From assembly GCA_038318895.1 (NCBI GenBank), contig JBBQCS010000004.1, positions 17,398 to 81,397 on the forward strand: DNA of 64,000 bases, written 5' to 3'. A program made the position numbers and the translations under genes. A model generated the notes under the pieces. It was not told the origin of the DNA, made no database searches, and was given only the letters and a program-made list of their open reading frames with translations. Positions 19,641-28,814 of this stretch are shown one piece after another. Source of the DNA: UBA11222 sp030652895. Its GTDB lineage: Bacteria > Pseudomonadota > Alphaproteobacteria > UBA11222. Every line of letters starts with the position of its first letter. The first letter of the stretch is position 1.

Positions 19641-20510
19641 TTACGGCCCCGTATCCACCAAAACCTTTTCTCGGTTTGATACGATGGCAACCCCTATCAG
19701 GGTCAATATACCACCGATCACAATCCGCGCCGTAAGCGTATCGCCCATCAGGGTGACACCGAAAACCACCCCCCATACCGGCGCCAACAGAGTTAGCGGC
19801 GCGGTCTGTGTCACCTCATAGCGTTGCAACAGATAATACATGCCCGTATGGCCGATCAGGCTGGCCCCAAGCGCCGTGTACAGAAGCCCTGCCCAGCCAA
19901 TCCAGCTTGCCTGCTCCATGGCCGCCAGCTGCCCATCTTCCAGCAGCAGCGAAAGCGGCGCCAGCATCGGCCAACTAAGCAGCGCCACCCAGGCCTGCAG
20001 CTCAAACATACCAACACCTTCAAGGCGGCGCATATAAATCATCGACACCGACCCGACCAGCGCCGCCAGGGTTACCAGAAGCAGCGCATCCAGATACTGA
20101 AACACCACCGGATCAAAGCCAATAACCATCACGCCTGCAAATGACATGGAAATCCCGGCCCAGCGTTTCCAGTGCACCTTCTCTTTCAGAAACAAGATCG
20201 ACATAAGCGTTGCGAATGGCACCCCCAACTGGCCGGCAATGGCGATAGTTGAAATATGCTCGGCCGCAGCAAGCCCCATATAAAAGATGGCGAAATGCAC
20301 CCCACCCATGGTTGTCGAGATAATCAATATGGAACGCATCTGCCCGCGGTGCAGTTTCAACCACGGCAACAGAATAACACTGAGCAGCAAAAACCGGAGG
20401 CCCGTAAACAGGATTGGCGGCAGCTCATTTACGCCCGCCTTTCCGGCGACGTAATTGAACCCCCACACCAGTGTAATAAACAGGATAAGGGCGAGGTGTG
20501 GAGGAGACAT
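19641..20510 (-). CDS. EamA/DMT-family transporter
   Basis: Inner-membrane drug/metabolite transporter of the ten-helix EamA type. 289 aa with about ten hydrophobic segments arranged as two EamA repeats; the first begins LVWGFNYVAGKAG and the second contains WAGLLYTALGASLIGHTGMYYLL. Substrate cannot be told from sequence. Upstream of the amidase gene with a two-base gap and eight bases after the DnaJ-like gene, so probably co-transcribed with both. Confidence 0.9.
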   Translation of the reverse strand: MSPPHLALILFITLVWGFNYVAGKAGVNELPPILFTGLRFLLLSVILLPWLKLHRGQMRSILIISTTMGGVHFAIFYMGLAAAEHISTIAIAGQLGVPFATLMSILFLKEKVHWKRWAGISMSFAGVMVIGFDPVVFQYLDALLLVTLAALVGSVSMIYMRRLEGVGMFELQAWVALLSWPMLAPLSLLLEDGQLAAMEQASWIGWAGLLYTALGASLIGHTGMYYLLQRYEVTQTAPLTLLAPVWGVVFGVTLMGDTLTARIVIGGILTLIGVAIVSNREKVLVDTGP

Positions 20511-20518
20511 GCGGTGTT

Positions 20519-21262
20519 TTAGTTCATGCCCCGTTGTTTGGCAACTTTGTCATAGGCGTCGTTAATGGTGGCGATTTTCGCGTTGGCCACCATCACAAAT
20601 TCCTCCGGCACGCCCTGGGCGATCAGCAGGTCCGGATGATTTTCCCGCACCAGACGCCGGTAAGACTGTTTGAGAACGGCATCCGTAACATCATGCGAAA
20701 CGCCCAATATCACATAGGGATCGGCAATGTCCGGCCCCACATGCCCGGCCCGAATGCGCGTCCAATCCGCATCGTCAAAACCAAAGATTCCGGCCACTGA
20801 ATGCAGAAATTCTTCTTCTCTTGGATGAAAGACATTATCTGCCTTGGCGATGAAAAACAGCCCGTCCAGCAGATCTTCAAGTACGCGTGGCTTGGTCCGG
20901 AACATTCCCGCAATCTGGCGGGCATATTGCTCATAACCTGCGACATCCTGGCGCGCCAGATCGAAAATACGCGCCACATTAGCGAGTTCATCCGGCGGAA
21001 CATCGAAAACCTGCTTGAAAGCATCCACCTCTTCGCGCGAAACATATCCGTCCGCCTTGGCCATTTTGGCGCCTAACGCGATTACCCCGATCGTGAACGC
21101 AATCCGGTTGGTGTCGCCACGCGAATCAAACGGGTTGGCCGATCCGGATTTTTCGTCACGGTCCACCGCAAAATGGCCAGCCACCGCACCCAGCAAAGCC
21201 CCAAGGGGTCCCCCCAGAGCCAGCCCCGCTGCGGCACCAAAAAATTTTCCCCATCTAGACAT
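20519..21262 (-). CDS. DjlA-like co-chaperone (TerB and J domains)
   Basis: Probable membrane-anchored DnaK co-chaperone. The start gives MSRWGKFFG (247 aa), preceded by GAAAGGTG; the frame is open eleven codons further up. Seen: a glycine-rich hydrophobic N-terminal segment (residues 8-30) that could anchor it, a TerB-type helical domain (IAFTIGVIALGAKMAKADGYVSREE ... FFIAKADNVFHPREEEFL, split here by other residues), and a C-terminal J domain with the HPD tripeptide in VRENHPDLL. Domain order matches DjlA. Confidence 0.9.
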   Translation of the reverse strand: MSRWGKFFGAAAGLALGGPLGALLGAVAGHFAVDRDEKSGSANPFDSRGDTNRIAFTIGVIALGAKMAKADGYVSREEVDAFKQVFDVPPDELANVARIFDLARQDVAGYEQYARQIAGMFRTKPRVLEDLLDGLFFIAKADNVFHPREEEFLHSVAGIFGFDDADWTRIRAGHVGPDIADPYVILGVSHDVTDAVLKQSYRRLVRENHPDLLIAQGVPEEFVMVANAKIATINDAYDKVAKQRGMN

Positions 21263-21359
21263 TGCGACACCTTTCTGCACCCGCAGTATGGCCAATTTAT
21301 TATTGCTGCAACATCTTTTGTTTTAACGTGCCCATACACTTATTTCCCGGTCCACGGGA

Positions 21360-21737
21360 TCACGCATGCGCCGTTAACAACCTATCCAGTTTTTCCGCAA
21401 ACTCAGCACGCTGCAGTTCGGTGAGATCAAATTCTACCGCTATGGCTTTCGGCAGGCGGCGCACGACACACGCACGTACAAGCCCAAATCCGCTCACTTC
21501 GACATCTATTTTGGCGCCATCGCGCGGCACAATGGAACAACGTAACTGAGCGCCGCCCGCGGAAATATCCAGAAGCTCCGCTGAAAACGTCTCGCCGTTA
21601 ATCTTCAGATTAACGTGCAAGGCAACCAGGCCACGCTTGAATTCGCGGCGTTCCGCGACGCTCAAGCGCACATGACGGGCAGCATCCCTGCGAAGGGCGC
21701 GCGCGCCGAAATCACTGCTCTGCCACGCAGCACTCAT
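21360..21737 (-). CDS. PilZ-domain protein
   Basis: Candidate cyclic-di-GMP receptor of 125 aa. The start gives MSAAWQSSDFG with GGGGAG nine bases upstream; a 30-codon longer frame has no better start. The PilZ signature is present as RREFKR followed about 30 residues on by DISAGGAQL. No other domain. It may read out c-di-GMP made by the two diguanylate cyclases in this window, but nothing in the sequence links them directly. Confidence 0.85.
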   Translation of the reverse strand: MSAAWQSSDFGARALRRDAARHVRLSVAERREFKRGLVALHVNLKINGETFSAELLDISAGGAQLRCSIVPRDGAKIDVEVSGFGLVRACVVRRLPKAIAVEFDLTELQRAEFAEKLDRLLTAHA

Positions 21738-21944
21738 TTTTCTGTTCTCCCCAGTCAATCCCGGACCAACGCTAACGGCCCAGATATTAAGAAATTGTTT
21801 AGAACGCGATCCGGGAGATTCTTGCATGACAAGAGTGACAAAAATGCGGCGCGATTATGGTAAAAAAATATTTAACTCTCTGTCAGCACGTCCGCGGGTT
21901 GTCCAGCGGACCCGATGTCGCCACGCACTCGCCTCCGCAATATT

Positions 21945-24617
21945 TTACGCCGCCACCTCTTTACCCGCAGCCGGCGTGTAGTTGAGATTGGACGCCAGCC
22001 AGCGCTCCACCTCGCGCACCGTCATCACTTTCCGCACGGCATAATCTTCGACCTGGTCCTGATCGATCCGCCCAACGCCAAAATAGCGGCTCTCAGGATG
22101 GCTGAAATAATAACCGCTGACAGATGCTGCGGGCATCATGGCGAAATTCTCGGTCAGGTTTATACCGGCATTCGCCTCGGCCTTCAGCAGATCAAACAAA
22201 GTGCGCTTTTCGGTATGATCCGGACAGGCGGGATAACCGGGCGCAGGCCGGATGCCGCGATAGGCCTCGGCGATCAGCGCGGCGTTATCAAGCGCTTCAT
22301 CGGGCGCATATCCCCAATAGGTTTTGCGCACCTGGGCGTGCAGATGTTCGGCGAAGGCTTCCGCGAAACGGTCTGCGAGCGCCTTGACCATGATGGAGGA
22401 ATAATCATCATGGGCCGCCTGAAAGTCGGCCGCGATTTTCTCCACTCCATGACCTGCGGTCACGGCGAAGCCGCCAAAATAATCGGCAACCCCGGTTTCT
22501 TTTGGCGCGATAAAATCAGCCAGGCAAAAGTTTTCCTTGCCCTCGCCGCGATGCATCTGCTGGCGCAGGCCGTGGATAATCCCCAGGCGTTCCCGGCGCG
22601 TATCGTCCGTAAACAGCTCTATGTCATCGCCTATGGAATTGGCTGGCCAGAATCCAATGACAGCACGCGGCTGAATCCAGCGTTCCGCCACAATACGTTT
22701 CAGCATGGCTTGTGCGTCCGAAAACAGATTCCGCGCCGCCTCACCTACTTTGGCGTCCTCCAGTATTGCCGGATAATTTCCCGCCAGTTCCCAGGACTGA
22801 AAAAATGGCGACCAGTCAAAACATTCCACCAGTTCTGAAAGGTCATAATCCTCAAAAGCCTTCAGCCCCAGAAAGGACGGAGCCGGCGGCACATAGCCCT
22901 GCCACTTCGCCGCATGACGGTTCGCCCGCGCCTCCGCCAGTGTCGCGCGTCGTCCCTCACGCCCCTTGCCGCGCGCGTGACGGGCGGCGATCTCAGTATA
23001 TTCCGCGCGCACGGTGGCGATATTGGCGTCGCGGTTATCTTCACTGAGCAAATCGCTGACCACCGACACCGCACGGGAGGCGTCGAGCACATAGACCGCC
23101 TGTCCCTGATGATAATTCGGCGCGATCTTCACAGCGGTATGAATTTTACTGGTGGTCGCGCCACCGATCAGCAGCGGGATACTAAATCCCTGGCGTTCCA
23201 TTTCGGCTGCGACAGTGCACATTTCATCCAGGCTGGGGGTAATCAGCCCCGACAGGCCAATAATGTCAGCCTTTTCCTTGCGCGCAGCGTCCAGGATACG
23301 GTCTACCGGCACCATCACCCCAAGATCAACCACATCATAATTGTTACATTGCAGCACAACGCCGACAATATTCTTGCCGATATCATGCACGTCGCCCTTC
23401 ACTGTGGCCATGATGATCTTGCCATTTACCTTTGCCGCCTCGCCGGAATCCACCCGCTCCTGCTCCATGAACGGCAGCAGATAAGCCACCGCCTGTTTCA
23501 TCACCCGCGCACTTTTCACCACCTGGGGCAAAAACATTTTGCCGCCACCAAACAGATCGCCAACCACATTCATGCCGCGCATCAGCGGGCCTTCGATCAC
23601 CTCCAAAGACTTGGCGGCCTTTTGACGCGCGGCCTCCGTGTCCTCAATAATAAATTCCGTGATGCCTTTTACCAGCGCATGCTCAAGGCGTTGTTCAACG
23701 TCCGCTTCGCGCCAGGAGAGATCAGGGCCCTCCTGGCGCGCCCCGCCGCCCTTACGATAATTATCGGCGATTTCAAGCATACGTTCCGTTGCGTCCGGGC
23801 GGCGGTTGAGGATTACGTCCTCAACCCGCTCTAACAGCTCTTTGGGAATGTCCTCATAGACCATCAGCTGACCGGCATTGACGATGCCCATGTCCAGGCC
23901 TGCGCGAACCGCATGATACAAAAACACGGCATGCATCGCCTCGCGCACCGGATTGTTGCCGCGAAACGAAAACGACACATTCGAAACCCCGCCGGACGTC
24001 CGGCAAAAGGGAAGTTCCGCCTTGATGCGCCGGACAGCATCGAAAAATTCAACCGCGTAATTATTATGTTCTTCGATCCCGGTTGCCACCGCAAAAATAT
24101 TGGGGTCAAAGATGATATCTTCAGGCGGAAAGTTTATTTTCTCCGTCAGAAGTTTATAGGAGCGCGCGCAAATTTCGAATTTGCGGTCCGCTGTGTCGGC
24201 CTGTCCCTGTTCGTCGAACGCCATCACCACAACGGCGGCGCCATAGCGGCGCACAAGTTTGGCCTGCTGTAAAAATGCTTCTTCGCCTTCCTTCATGCTG
24301 ATGGAATTGACGATGGCCTTGCCCTGCACGCATTTCAGGCCGGCCTCAATGATCTGCCATTTCGAGGAATCTATCATCACCGGAACACGGCTGATATCCG
24401 GCTCGGATGCGATCAGATTGAGAAACCGCACCATGGCGGCCTGGCTGTCGAGCAGACCTTCATCCATGTTCACGTCGATGATCTGCGCGCCGTTTTCCAC
24501 CTGTTGACGCGCAACGGCAAGCGCCGCCTCATAGTCACCATTCAGGATCAGTTTTTTAAAAACCGCCGACCCGGTGACATTGGTGCGCTCACCTATATTT
24601 ACAAATGTTGAAATCAT
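21945..24617 (-). CDS. metH: Methionine synthase, folate/cobalamin/activation half (split MetH, second gene)
   Basis: Carries the methyltetrahydrofolate-binding, cap, B12-binding and reactivation domains of cobalamin-dependent methionine synthase. 890 aa. Seen: pterin-binding domain beginning FVNIGERTNVTGS, B12-binding DVHDIGKNIVGVVL with the axial-ligand histidine, LLIGGATTSKIHTA, and the C-terminal activation domain with RGIRPAPGYPACPDHTEK. The homocysteine-binding domain is missing here and is encoded by the preceding gene, whose stop overlaps this start as ATGA. Split metH is known in Caulobacter and relatives, so this is a natural form, not a frameshift. Confidence 0.96.
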   Translation of the reverse strand: MISTFVNIGERTNVTGSAVFKKLILNGDYEAALAVARQQVENGAQIIDVNMDEGLLDSQAAMVRFLNLIASEPDISRVPVMIDSSKWQIIEAGLKCVQGKAIVNSISMKEGEEAFLQQAKLVRRYGAAVVVMAFDEQGQADTADRKFEICARSYKLLTEKINFPPEDIIFDPNIFAVATGIEEHNNYAVEFFDAVRRIKAELPFCRTSGGVSNVSFSFRGNNPVREAMHAVFLYHAVRAGLDMGIVNAGQLMVYEDIPKELLERVEDVILNRRPDATERMLEIADNYRKGGGARQEGPDLSWREADVEQRLEHALVKGITEFIIEDTEAARQKAAKSLEVIEGPLMRGMNVVGDLFGGGKMFLPQVVKSARVMKQAVAYLLPFMEQERVDSGEAAKVNGKIIMATVKGDVHDIGKNIVGVVLQCNNYDVVDLGVMVPVDRILDAARKEKADIIGLSGLITPSLDEMCTVAAEMERQGFSIPLLIGGATTSKIHTAVKIAPNYHQGQAVYVLDASRAVSVVSDLLSEDNRDANIATVRAEYTEIAARHARGKGREGRRATLAEARANRHAAKWQGYVPPAPSFLGLKAFEDYDLSELVECFDWSPFFQSWELAGNYPAILEDAKVGEAARNLFSDAQAMLKRIVAERWIQPRAVIGFWPANSIGDDIELFTDDTRRERLGIIHGLRQQMHRGEGKENFCLADFIAPKETGVADYFGGFAVTAGHGVEKIAADFQAAHDDYSSIMVKALADRFAEAFAEHLHAQVRKTYWGYAPDEALDNAALIAEAYRGIRPAPGYPACPDHTEKRTLFDLLKAEANAGINLTENFAMMPAASVSGYYFSHPESRYFGVGRIDQDQVEDYAVRKVMTVREVERWLASNLNYTPAAGKEVAA

Positions 24618-25714
24618 TCAGCGAACTCTTCCTGCTTTTCCGATGCGGCCGGAAAAATGAATGGCTCCAGCCCCGACAGACGCATGGTCTTTGGACGCAC
24701 TGGAATTTTACGTGGTGGCACACCTGCCACGGCCTGCGCAATGGCGCGAATATGCGCGGGCGTCGTGCCACAGCAGCCGCCCGCCAGATTAATCAGGCCC
24801 GAACGCGCCCATTCCCCCACATGCGCCGCCGTTGTTTCCGGCGTTTCATCGTAACCGCCAAAACCGTTGGGCAGGCCCGCATTGGGATAGGCGCTGACGC
24901 CAGTTTCGGCCACCCGCGACAGTTCCGCGATATGTGGGCGCATCTGTTCCGCACCCAGCGCGCAATTCAAACCGACGGCAAAGGGCTGCGCATGTCGCAC
25001 CGAATACCAGAACGCCTCGGGCGTCTGCCCGGTCAGCGTGCGCCCGGACAAATCCGTAATAGTGCCGGAAATCATGACCGGCAGGCGAACGCCCTTGGCG
25101 TCGAAGGTTTCCTCAACCGCAAAAATCGCCGCCTTGCAATTCAACGTATCAAAGACAGTTTCAATCAGGATGAAATCCGCGCCGCCGTCCATTAACGCCG
25201 CGGTGGCCTGTCCATAGGCCGCGCGCAATTCATCAAAGTGAATATTGCGAAACCCCGGATCATTCACGTCCGGCGAAATGCTGGCTGTGCGATTGGTGGG
25301 ACCAAGGGCGCCCGCAACCCAGCGCATTTTGTCCGGGGTCCGGGCGGTGAATTCGTCCGCAACCCGGCGCGCCAGCCGCGCACTTTCATAATTCAGTTCT
25401 GTAACAATATCCGTCAGCGCATAGTCGGCCTGCGCCACCACTGTCCCGCTAAAGGTGTTGGTCAGTAAAATATCCGCGCCCGCATCCAGATATTGCGCAT
25501 GAATACCACCGATAATGTCGGGCTGGGTAAGGGTCAGCAGATCACCATTGCCGCGCAAATCATGATTGTGCCCCGCAAAGCGCGATCCACGAAAATCCGC
25601 TTCGGTCAGCGAATGGGTCTGGATCATCGTACCCATACCCCCATCGATCACCAAAATCCGTTCACTGAGGGATTTTTTTAGAGTCTCAATCCGGATATTT
25701 CTCTCCGCAGTCAT
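24614..25714 (-). CDS. metH: Methionine synthase, homocysteine-binding half (split MetH, first gene)
   Basis: Homocysteine S-methyltransferase domain of methionine synthase as a separate 366 aa protein. Seen: VIDGGMGTMIQ at the N-terminus and zinc cysteines in GLNCALGAEQM and GGCCGTTPAHI. It would transfer the methyl group from the cobalamin on the second subunit. The start overlaps the metF stop by four bases, and its own stop overlaps the start of the second half, which should help equal expression of the two parts. Confidence 0.95.
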   Translation of the reverse strand: MTAERNIRIETLKKSLSERILVIDGGMGTMIQTHSLTEADFRGSRFAGHNHDLRGNGDLLTLTQPDIIGGIHAQYLDAGADILLTNTFSGTVVAQADYALTDIVTELNYESARLARRVADEFTARTPDKMRWVAGALGPTNRTASISPDVNDPGFRNIHFDELRAAYGQATAALMDGGADFILIETVFDTLNCKAAIFAVEETFDAKGVRLPVMISGTITDLSGRTLTGQTPEAFWYSVRHAQPFAVGLNCALGAEQMRPHIAELSRVAETGVSAYPNAGLPNGFGGYDETPETTAAHVGEWARSGLINLAGGCCGTTPAHIRAIAQAVAGVPPRKIPVRPKTMRLSGLEPFIFPAASEKQEEFAE

Positions 25715-26646
25715 ATGGACTTGCTCCCTTCAACCGGCATCGCGCGCAAACCAAGAATATGGCATAGTGCATAAGTGAGATCGGCGCGGTTTAACGTATA
25801 AAAATGAAAATCGTCAACACCATGGGTGCGTAGCCGCACACATTGCTCGGCGGCCGCGACAACCGCCACCAGCTTGCGGGTTTCAACTTCGTTCTCCAGC
25901 CCCTCAAACAGCTTTGCGAACCAGTCCGGCACGCGGGCCCCATTCATTTCCGCCATACGCCGGGCGCCGTTAAAATTCGTCACCGGCATGATGCCGGGAA
26001 CAAGGGGAAGGGAAATTCCCGCCGCGGCGGCGCGGTCGCGAAACCGTAAAAAACAATCCGTATCAAAGAAGAATTGCGAGATTGCGCGCGTCGCGCCGGC
26101 ATCAATCTTGCGCTTCAAATTATCCATATCCGTAATCAAATCGGGTGAATCCACGTGCCCCTCCGGATAGGCGGCGACGCTGATTTCGAAATCGCCGATC
26201 TTTCGAATGCCCGCTACCAGGTCCGATGCATAAGCATACCCGCCCGGATGCGGAACATATTTACTCTGCCCCTCCGCCGGATCGCCGCGCAACGCCACAA
26301 TGTGCCGTATGCCCGCATTCCAATAATCGCGTACCACTTCGTCCACTTCGTCACGGGTCGCGCCGACACAGGTCAGGTGCGCCGCAGGAGTCAGCGCGGT
26401 TTCATCCCGAATACGCTTTACCGTTTCATGGGTACGCTGGCGTGTGCTCCCCCCTGCGCCATAGGTCACAGAAACAAATGCCGGCTGAAACGGTGCAAGG
26501 CGGTTGATTGAACGCCACATAGTTTCTTCCATCTCGGGCGTCTTTGGCGGAAAGAATTCAAACGACACCTTGATCGGGCCCGTCTGCAATGAGGGTTCCC
26601 CACCAAGAATCAGCGAAGCTGCCGGTTTTTCACTTTGCGATGTCAT
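25711..26646 (-). CDS. metF: 5,10-methylenetetrahydrofolate reductase
   Basis: FAD enzyme that makes 5-methyltetrahydrofolate for MetH. The start is the ATG overlapping the upstream stop as ATGA (MTSQSEKPA, 311 aa); the long upstream extension lies within the regulator gene. Seen: SFEFFPPKTPEME, SVTYGAGGSTR, LRGDPAEG, and SQFFFDTDCFLRF. Second gene of the methionine operon, between the regulator and metH. Confidence 0.96.
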   Translation of the reverse strand: MTSQSEKPAASLILGGEPSLQTGPIKVSFEFFPPKTPEMEETMWRSINRLAPFQPAFVSVTYGAGGSTRQRTHETVKRIRDETALTPAAHLTCVGATRDEVDEVVRDYWNAGIRHIVALRGDPAEGQSKYVPHPGGYAYASDLVAGIRKIGDFEISVAAYPEGHVDSPDLITDMDNLKRKIDAGATRAISQFFFDTDCFLRFRDRAAAAGISLPLVPGIMPVTNFNGARRMAEMNGARVPDWFAKLFEGLENEVETRKLVAVVAAAEQCVRLRTHGVDDFHFYTLNRADLTYALCHILGLRAMPVEGSKSI

Positions 26647-27671
26647 AGATGATTTTCTCCGGTCTCCGCTATGCCGCTTCGCGCTGGCCATGCGCGTCCA
26701 ATATGCTGTGCCAGCCAGATTGAGACAGTCAGCCCTTGCGGTGATTCGGGCGGCAGATGCCGCACCTCCACCATGGAAAGTCCCGCCGCGGCGCACCATG
26801 CGCCCACTTCTTTCTCCGAAAACCCCAAACGGCGGTGAGCATGGCTATCGCGCAACTCTTCGATCCCATGCGGCGCGAAATCAACAATCAGTATACGCCC
26901 ATTTGGCTGCAAAACGCGCGCGGCCTCACGCAGCGCCGCCCCAGGGTTATCGAGATAGTGCAATACTTGGTGCACTGTCACAAGATCAACAGACTTGTCC
27001 GGCAGTGGAAGATTTTGCACTTCCGCCTGGCGGACATGGAAGTTACTCAGCGCCGCAGCCTCCAGATTGGCGCGGGCAATCGCCAGCATTTCACGATTAA
27101 AGTCTATTCCTGTCGCCTTTTCCGCCAGCCCCGCCAGCAGCAGCAGGATACGTCCGGTTCCCGTGCCCAGATCAAGGGCGTGCGCCACCGGGCGCTGTCC
27201 CAGCATTTCTGTCGCGGCCGCTTCCACCGCCGCTTCGGACACATGCAGTGAACGTATCTTGTCCCATTGCGCAGCATTCTTTGAAAAATATTCCGCCGCC
27301 AGCCGTGTGCGTTCCTGGCGCGCTTCATTTAGACGCGAATTATCCAGCTGCAGCATAGCATCATCCCTGGGTAGCAGTTTCGTAATGGCGCAGGCCAGGC
27401 TTCCCAACGCACCGCCGTCCACCAGCCGGTAAAACACAGAAGTACCTTCCGGCAGCCGTATGACCAGACCTGCATCACACAGTAATTTCAGGTGGCGGCT
27501 GACCCGCGGCTGGCTCTGACCCAAAATTCTGATCAGTTCCGACACACTCAGTTCCCCCTGCGCCAGCAGCGCGAGAATACGCAAACGTGTTGGCTCCCCC
27601 GAGGCCCGCAATCCTGCCAGTAACAAATCCACTACCTGATGCTCCATCCGCCAATGCAATACGGCAAACAT
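26643..27671 (-). CDS. ArsR-family regulator fused to a SAM-dependent methyltransferase
   Basis: 342 aa; an ATG eight codons further in (MEHQVVDLL) is an equally good start. The N-terminal ~100 residues form an ArsR winged helix (GEPTRLRILALLAQGELSV, recognition region QPRVSRHLKLL) without the usual metal-binding cysteines. The C-terminal ~200 residues form a class I methyltransferase fold with SAM motif ALDLGTGTGRILLLL and a UbiE-like region. This domain pair resembles regulators that sense SAM or SAH in alphaproteobacteria (SamR/SahR type; from memory, not checked). As first gene of the metF-metH operon, a SAM-responsive repressor is a reasonable inference. Confidence 0.88.
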   Translation of the reverse strand: MFAVLHWRMEHQVVDLLLAGLRASGEPTRLRILALLAQGELSVSELIRILGQSQPRVSRHLKLLCDAGLVIRLPEGTSVFYRLVDGGALGSLACAITKLLPRDDAMLQLDNSRLNEARQERTRLAAEYFSKNAAQWDKIRSLHVSEAAVEAAATEMLGQRPVAHALDLGTGTGRILLLLAGLAEKATGIDFNREMLAIARANLEAAALSNFHVRQAEVQNLPLPDKSVDLVTVHQVLHYLDNPGAALREAARVLQPNGRILIVDFAPHGIEELRDSHAHRRLGFSEKEVGAWCAAAGLSMVEVRHLPPESPQGLTVSIWLAQHIGRAWPARSGIAETGENHL

Positions 27672-27679
27672 AAAGATAT

Positions 27680-27693
27680 ATTTATATATAAAT
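27680..27693. promoter_or_regulatory. Perfect AT palindrome upstream of the ArsR-type regulator
   Basis: ATTTATATATAAAT is a perfect 14-base palindrome nine bases before the longest start of the ArsR gene; a second imperfect one, ATAAAGATATATTTAT, overlaps it at 27670-27685. Dyads of this kind are typical operators for ArsR winged-helix dimers, so autoregulation of the methionine operon is likely. The palindrome is seen; the function is inferred. Confidence 0.5.
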
Positions 27694-27822
27694 CAAGTGA
27701 AAAATTGTCAGCCATTCTTTGAACGATGTGAACGCTGTCCCATTTCCAGCGTGCCGGAGGTTACGAGATTATGGAATATGCTCAAATTGTTGTTATAATA
27801 TCGCAACGATTCTGGTTTTGAG

Positions 27823-27852
27823 GAAGTTAACTACCTAACTTCTGCTAGTTAG
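27823..27852 (+). promoter_or_regulatory. Two mutually exclusive small hairpins in the mlaA leader
   Basis: GAAGTTA (27823-27829) can pair with TAACTTC (27836-27842) over a six-base loop, and CTAACT (27835-27840) can pair with AGTTAG (27847-27852), also over six bases. The central bases are shared, so only one can form. A run of seven T lies about 15 bases later. The arms are exact; whether they act in RNA or as a protein site is unknown. The rest of 27672-28009 contains no gene. Confidence 0.4.
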
Positions 27853-28009
27853 CCACGTGCCGCCTCAGTTTTTTTGCACCACTCAATAAGGACTCGCTAA
27901 GGCTTCTCGGTTAACATAGATACATGCAGATTATCGGGTCATTCGCCGTACAGAAAAGGTAAGCAGCTGCGCACTGTATGCGACGGATATTGGGTGAGGA
28001 ATTGGTTAC

Positions 28010-28801
28010 GTGATTGATCTAAAATTGACTATGCGCGGTGGAACTTTCTCCGCGGCGGCCGCACTTGCGGTTGGTGTTTTGTTTTCTTTGCCGTCTGTGG
28101 CGCAGGAAACTGCAACGCCTGAAAGCGGCTATACAGATGTCAACGACCCGTTTGAGCCGATGAACAGGGCGATTTTTTCGTTTAACCTGGGTTTCGATAA
28201 AATCATTCTGCGTCCTACCGCTCTCGCCTACCGGGCAGTTCTGCCTGCACCGGCGCGAGAATCGGCAACAAATTTTCTGGACAATCTGGAAAGCCCGGTA
28301 ATTTTTCTGAACGATTTGCTGCAGGCGAAACCTCGCCGTGCAGCTAATACGCTGGCGCGTTTTAGCATCAACACCGTCATAGGTTTTTTTGGTTTTTTTG
28401 ATCCCGCCGAAGACATGGGGCTTGCGCGCCATGACGAAGACTTTGCCCAAACCCTGGGCGCCTGGGGTGTAAGTCCCGGACCTTATTTGGTGCTGCCGCT
28501 GCTTGGCCCGCTTCCGCCTCGCGATACAATTGGCTTTGTCGCCGATATTTTCACGGACCCGATGACCTATATATTAAGGGAACACAGAACAGCCAATCTG
28601 GCCCTGTACGGCGTTGATCTAGTGAACGAGCGTGAGCAAGTGATTGAAGAGTTCGATGAACTGGAAAAAACGTCGGTTGATTATTATGCTGCGATCCGTA
28701 GTCTGTACCGTCAGCGAATGAATGACCTAATTCGCGACGGCGAGCCGGATATGGATAATCTGCCAAGTTTTGATGATGACGAAATTAGCGATACACCCTA
28801 A
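28010..28801 (+). CDS. mlaA: MlaA (VacJ) family outer-membrane lipid asymmetry protein
   Basis: Outer-membrane part of the Mla system that removes misplaced phospholipids from the outer leaflet. 263 aa, GTG start with GAGGA ten bases upstream. Seen: signal peptide ending LPSVAQE, then the VacJ domain with NDPFEPMNRAIFSFN, FLDNLESPVIFLNDLLQ, INTVIGFFGFFDPAEDMG and GPYLVLPLLGPLPPRD. No lipobox cysteine is present, so unlike E. coli MlaA it is probably not a lipoprotein. Thirteen bases from mlaC. Confidence 0.93.
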   Translation: MIDLKLTMRGGTFSAAAALAVGVLFSLPSVAQETATPESGYTDVNDPFEPMNRAIFSFNLGFDKIILRPTALAYRAVLPAPARESATNFLDNLESPVIFLNDLLQAKPRRAANTLARFSINTVIGFFGFFDPAEDMGLARHDEDFAQTLGAWGVSPGPYLVLPLLGPLPPRDTIGFVADIFTDPMTYILREHRTANLALYGVDLVNEREQVIEEFDELEKTSVDYYAAIRSLYRQRMNDLIRDGEPDMDNLPSFDDDEISDTP

Positions 28802-28814
28802 CGGATTTTATTAC

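Noticed and set aside
27672..28009. SAM riboswitch before the methionine operon
   Set aside because: I looked for a SAM-I or SAM-II type leader upstream of the regulator and saw no convincing core; the palindrome suggests protein control instead. A covariance-model search would settle it.
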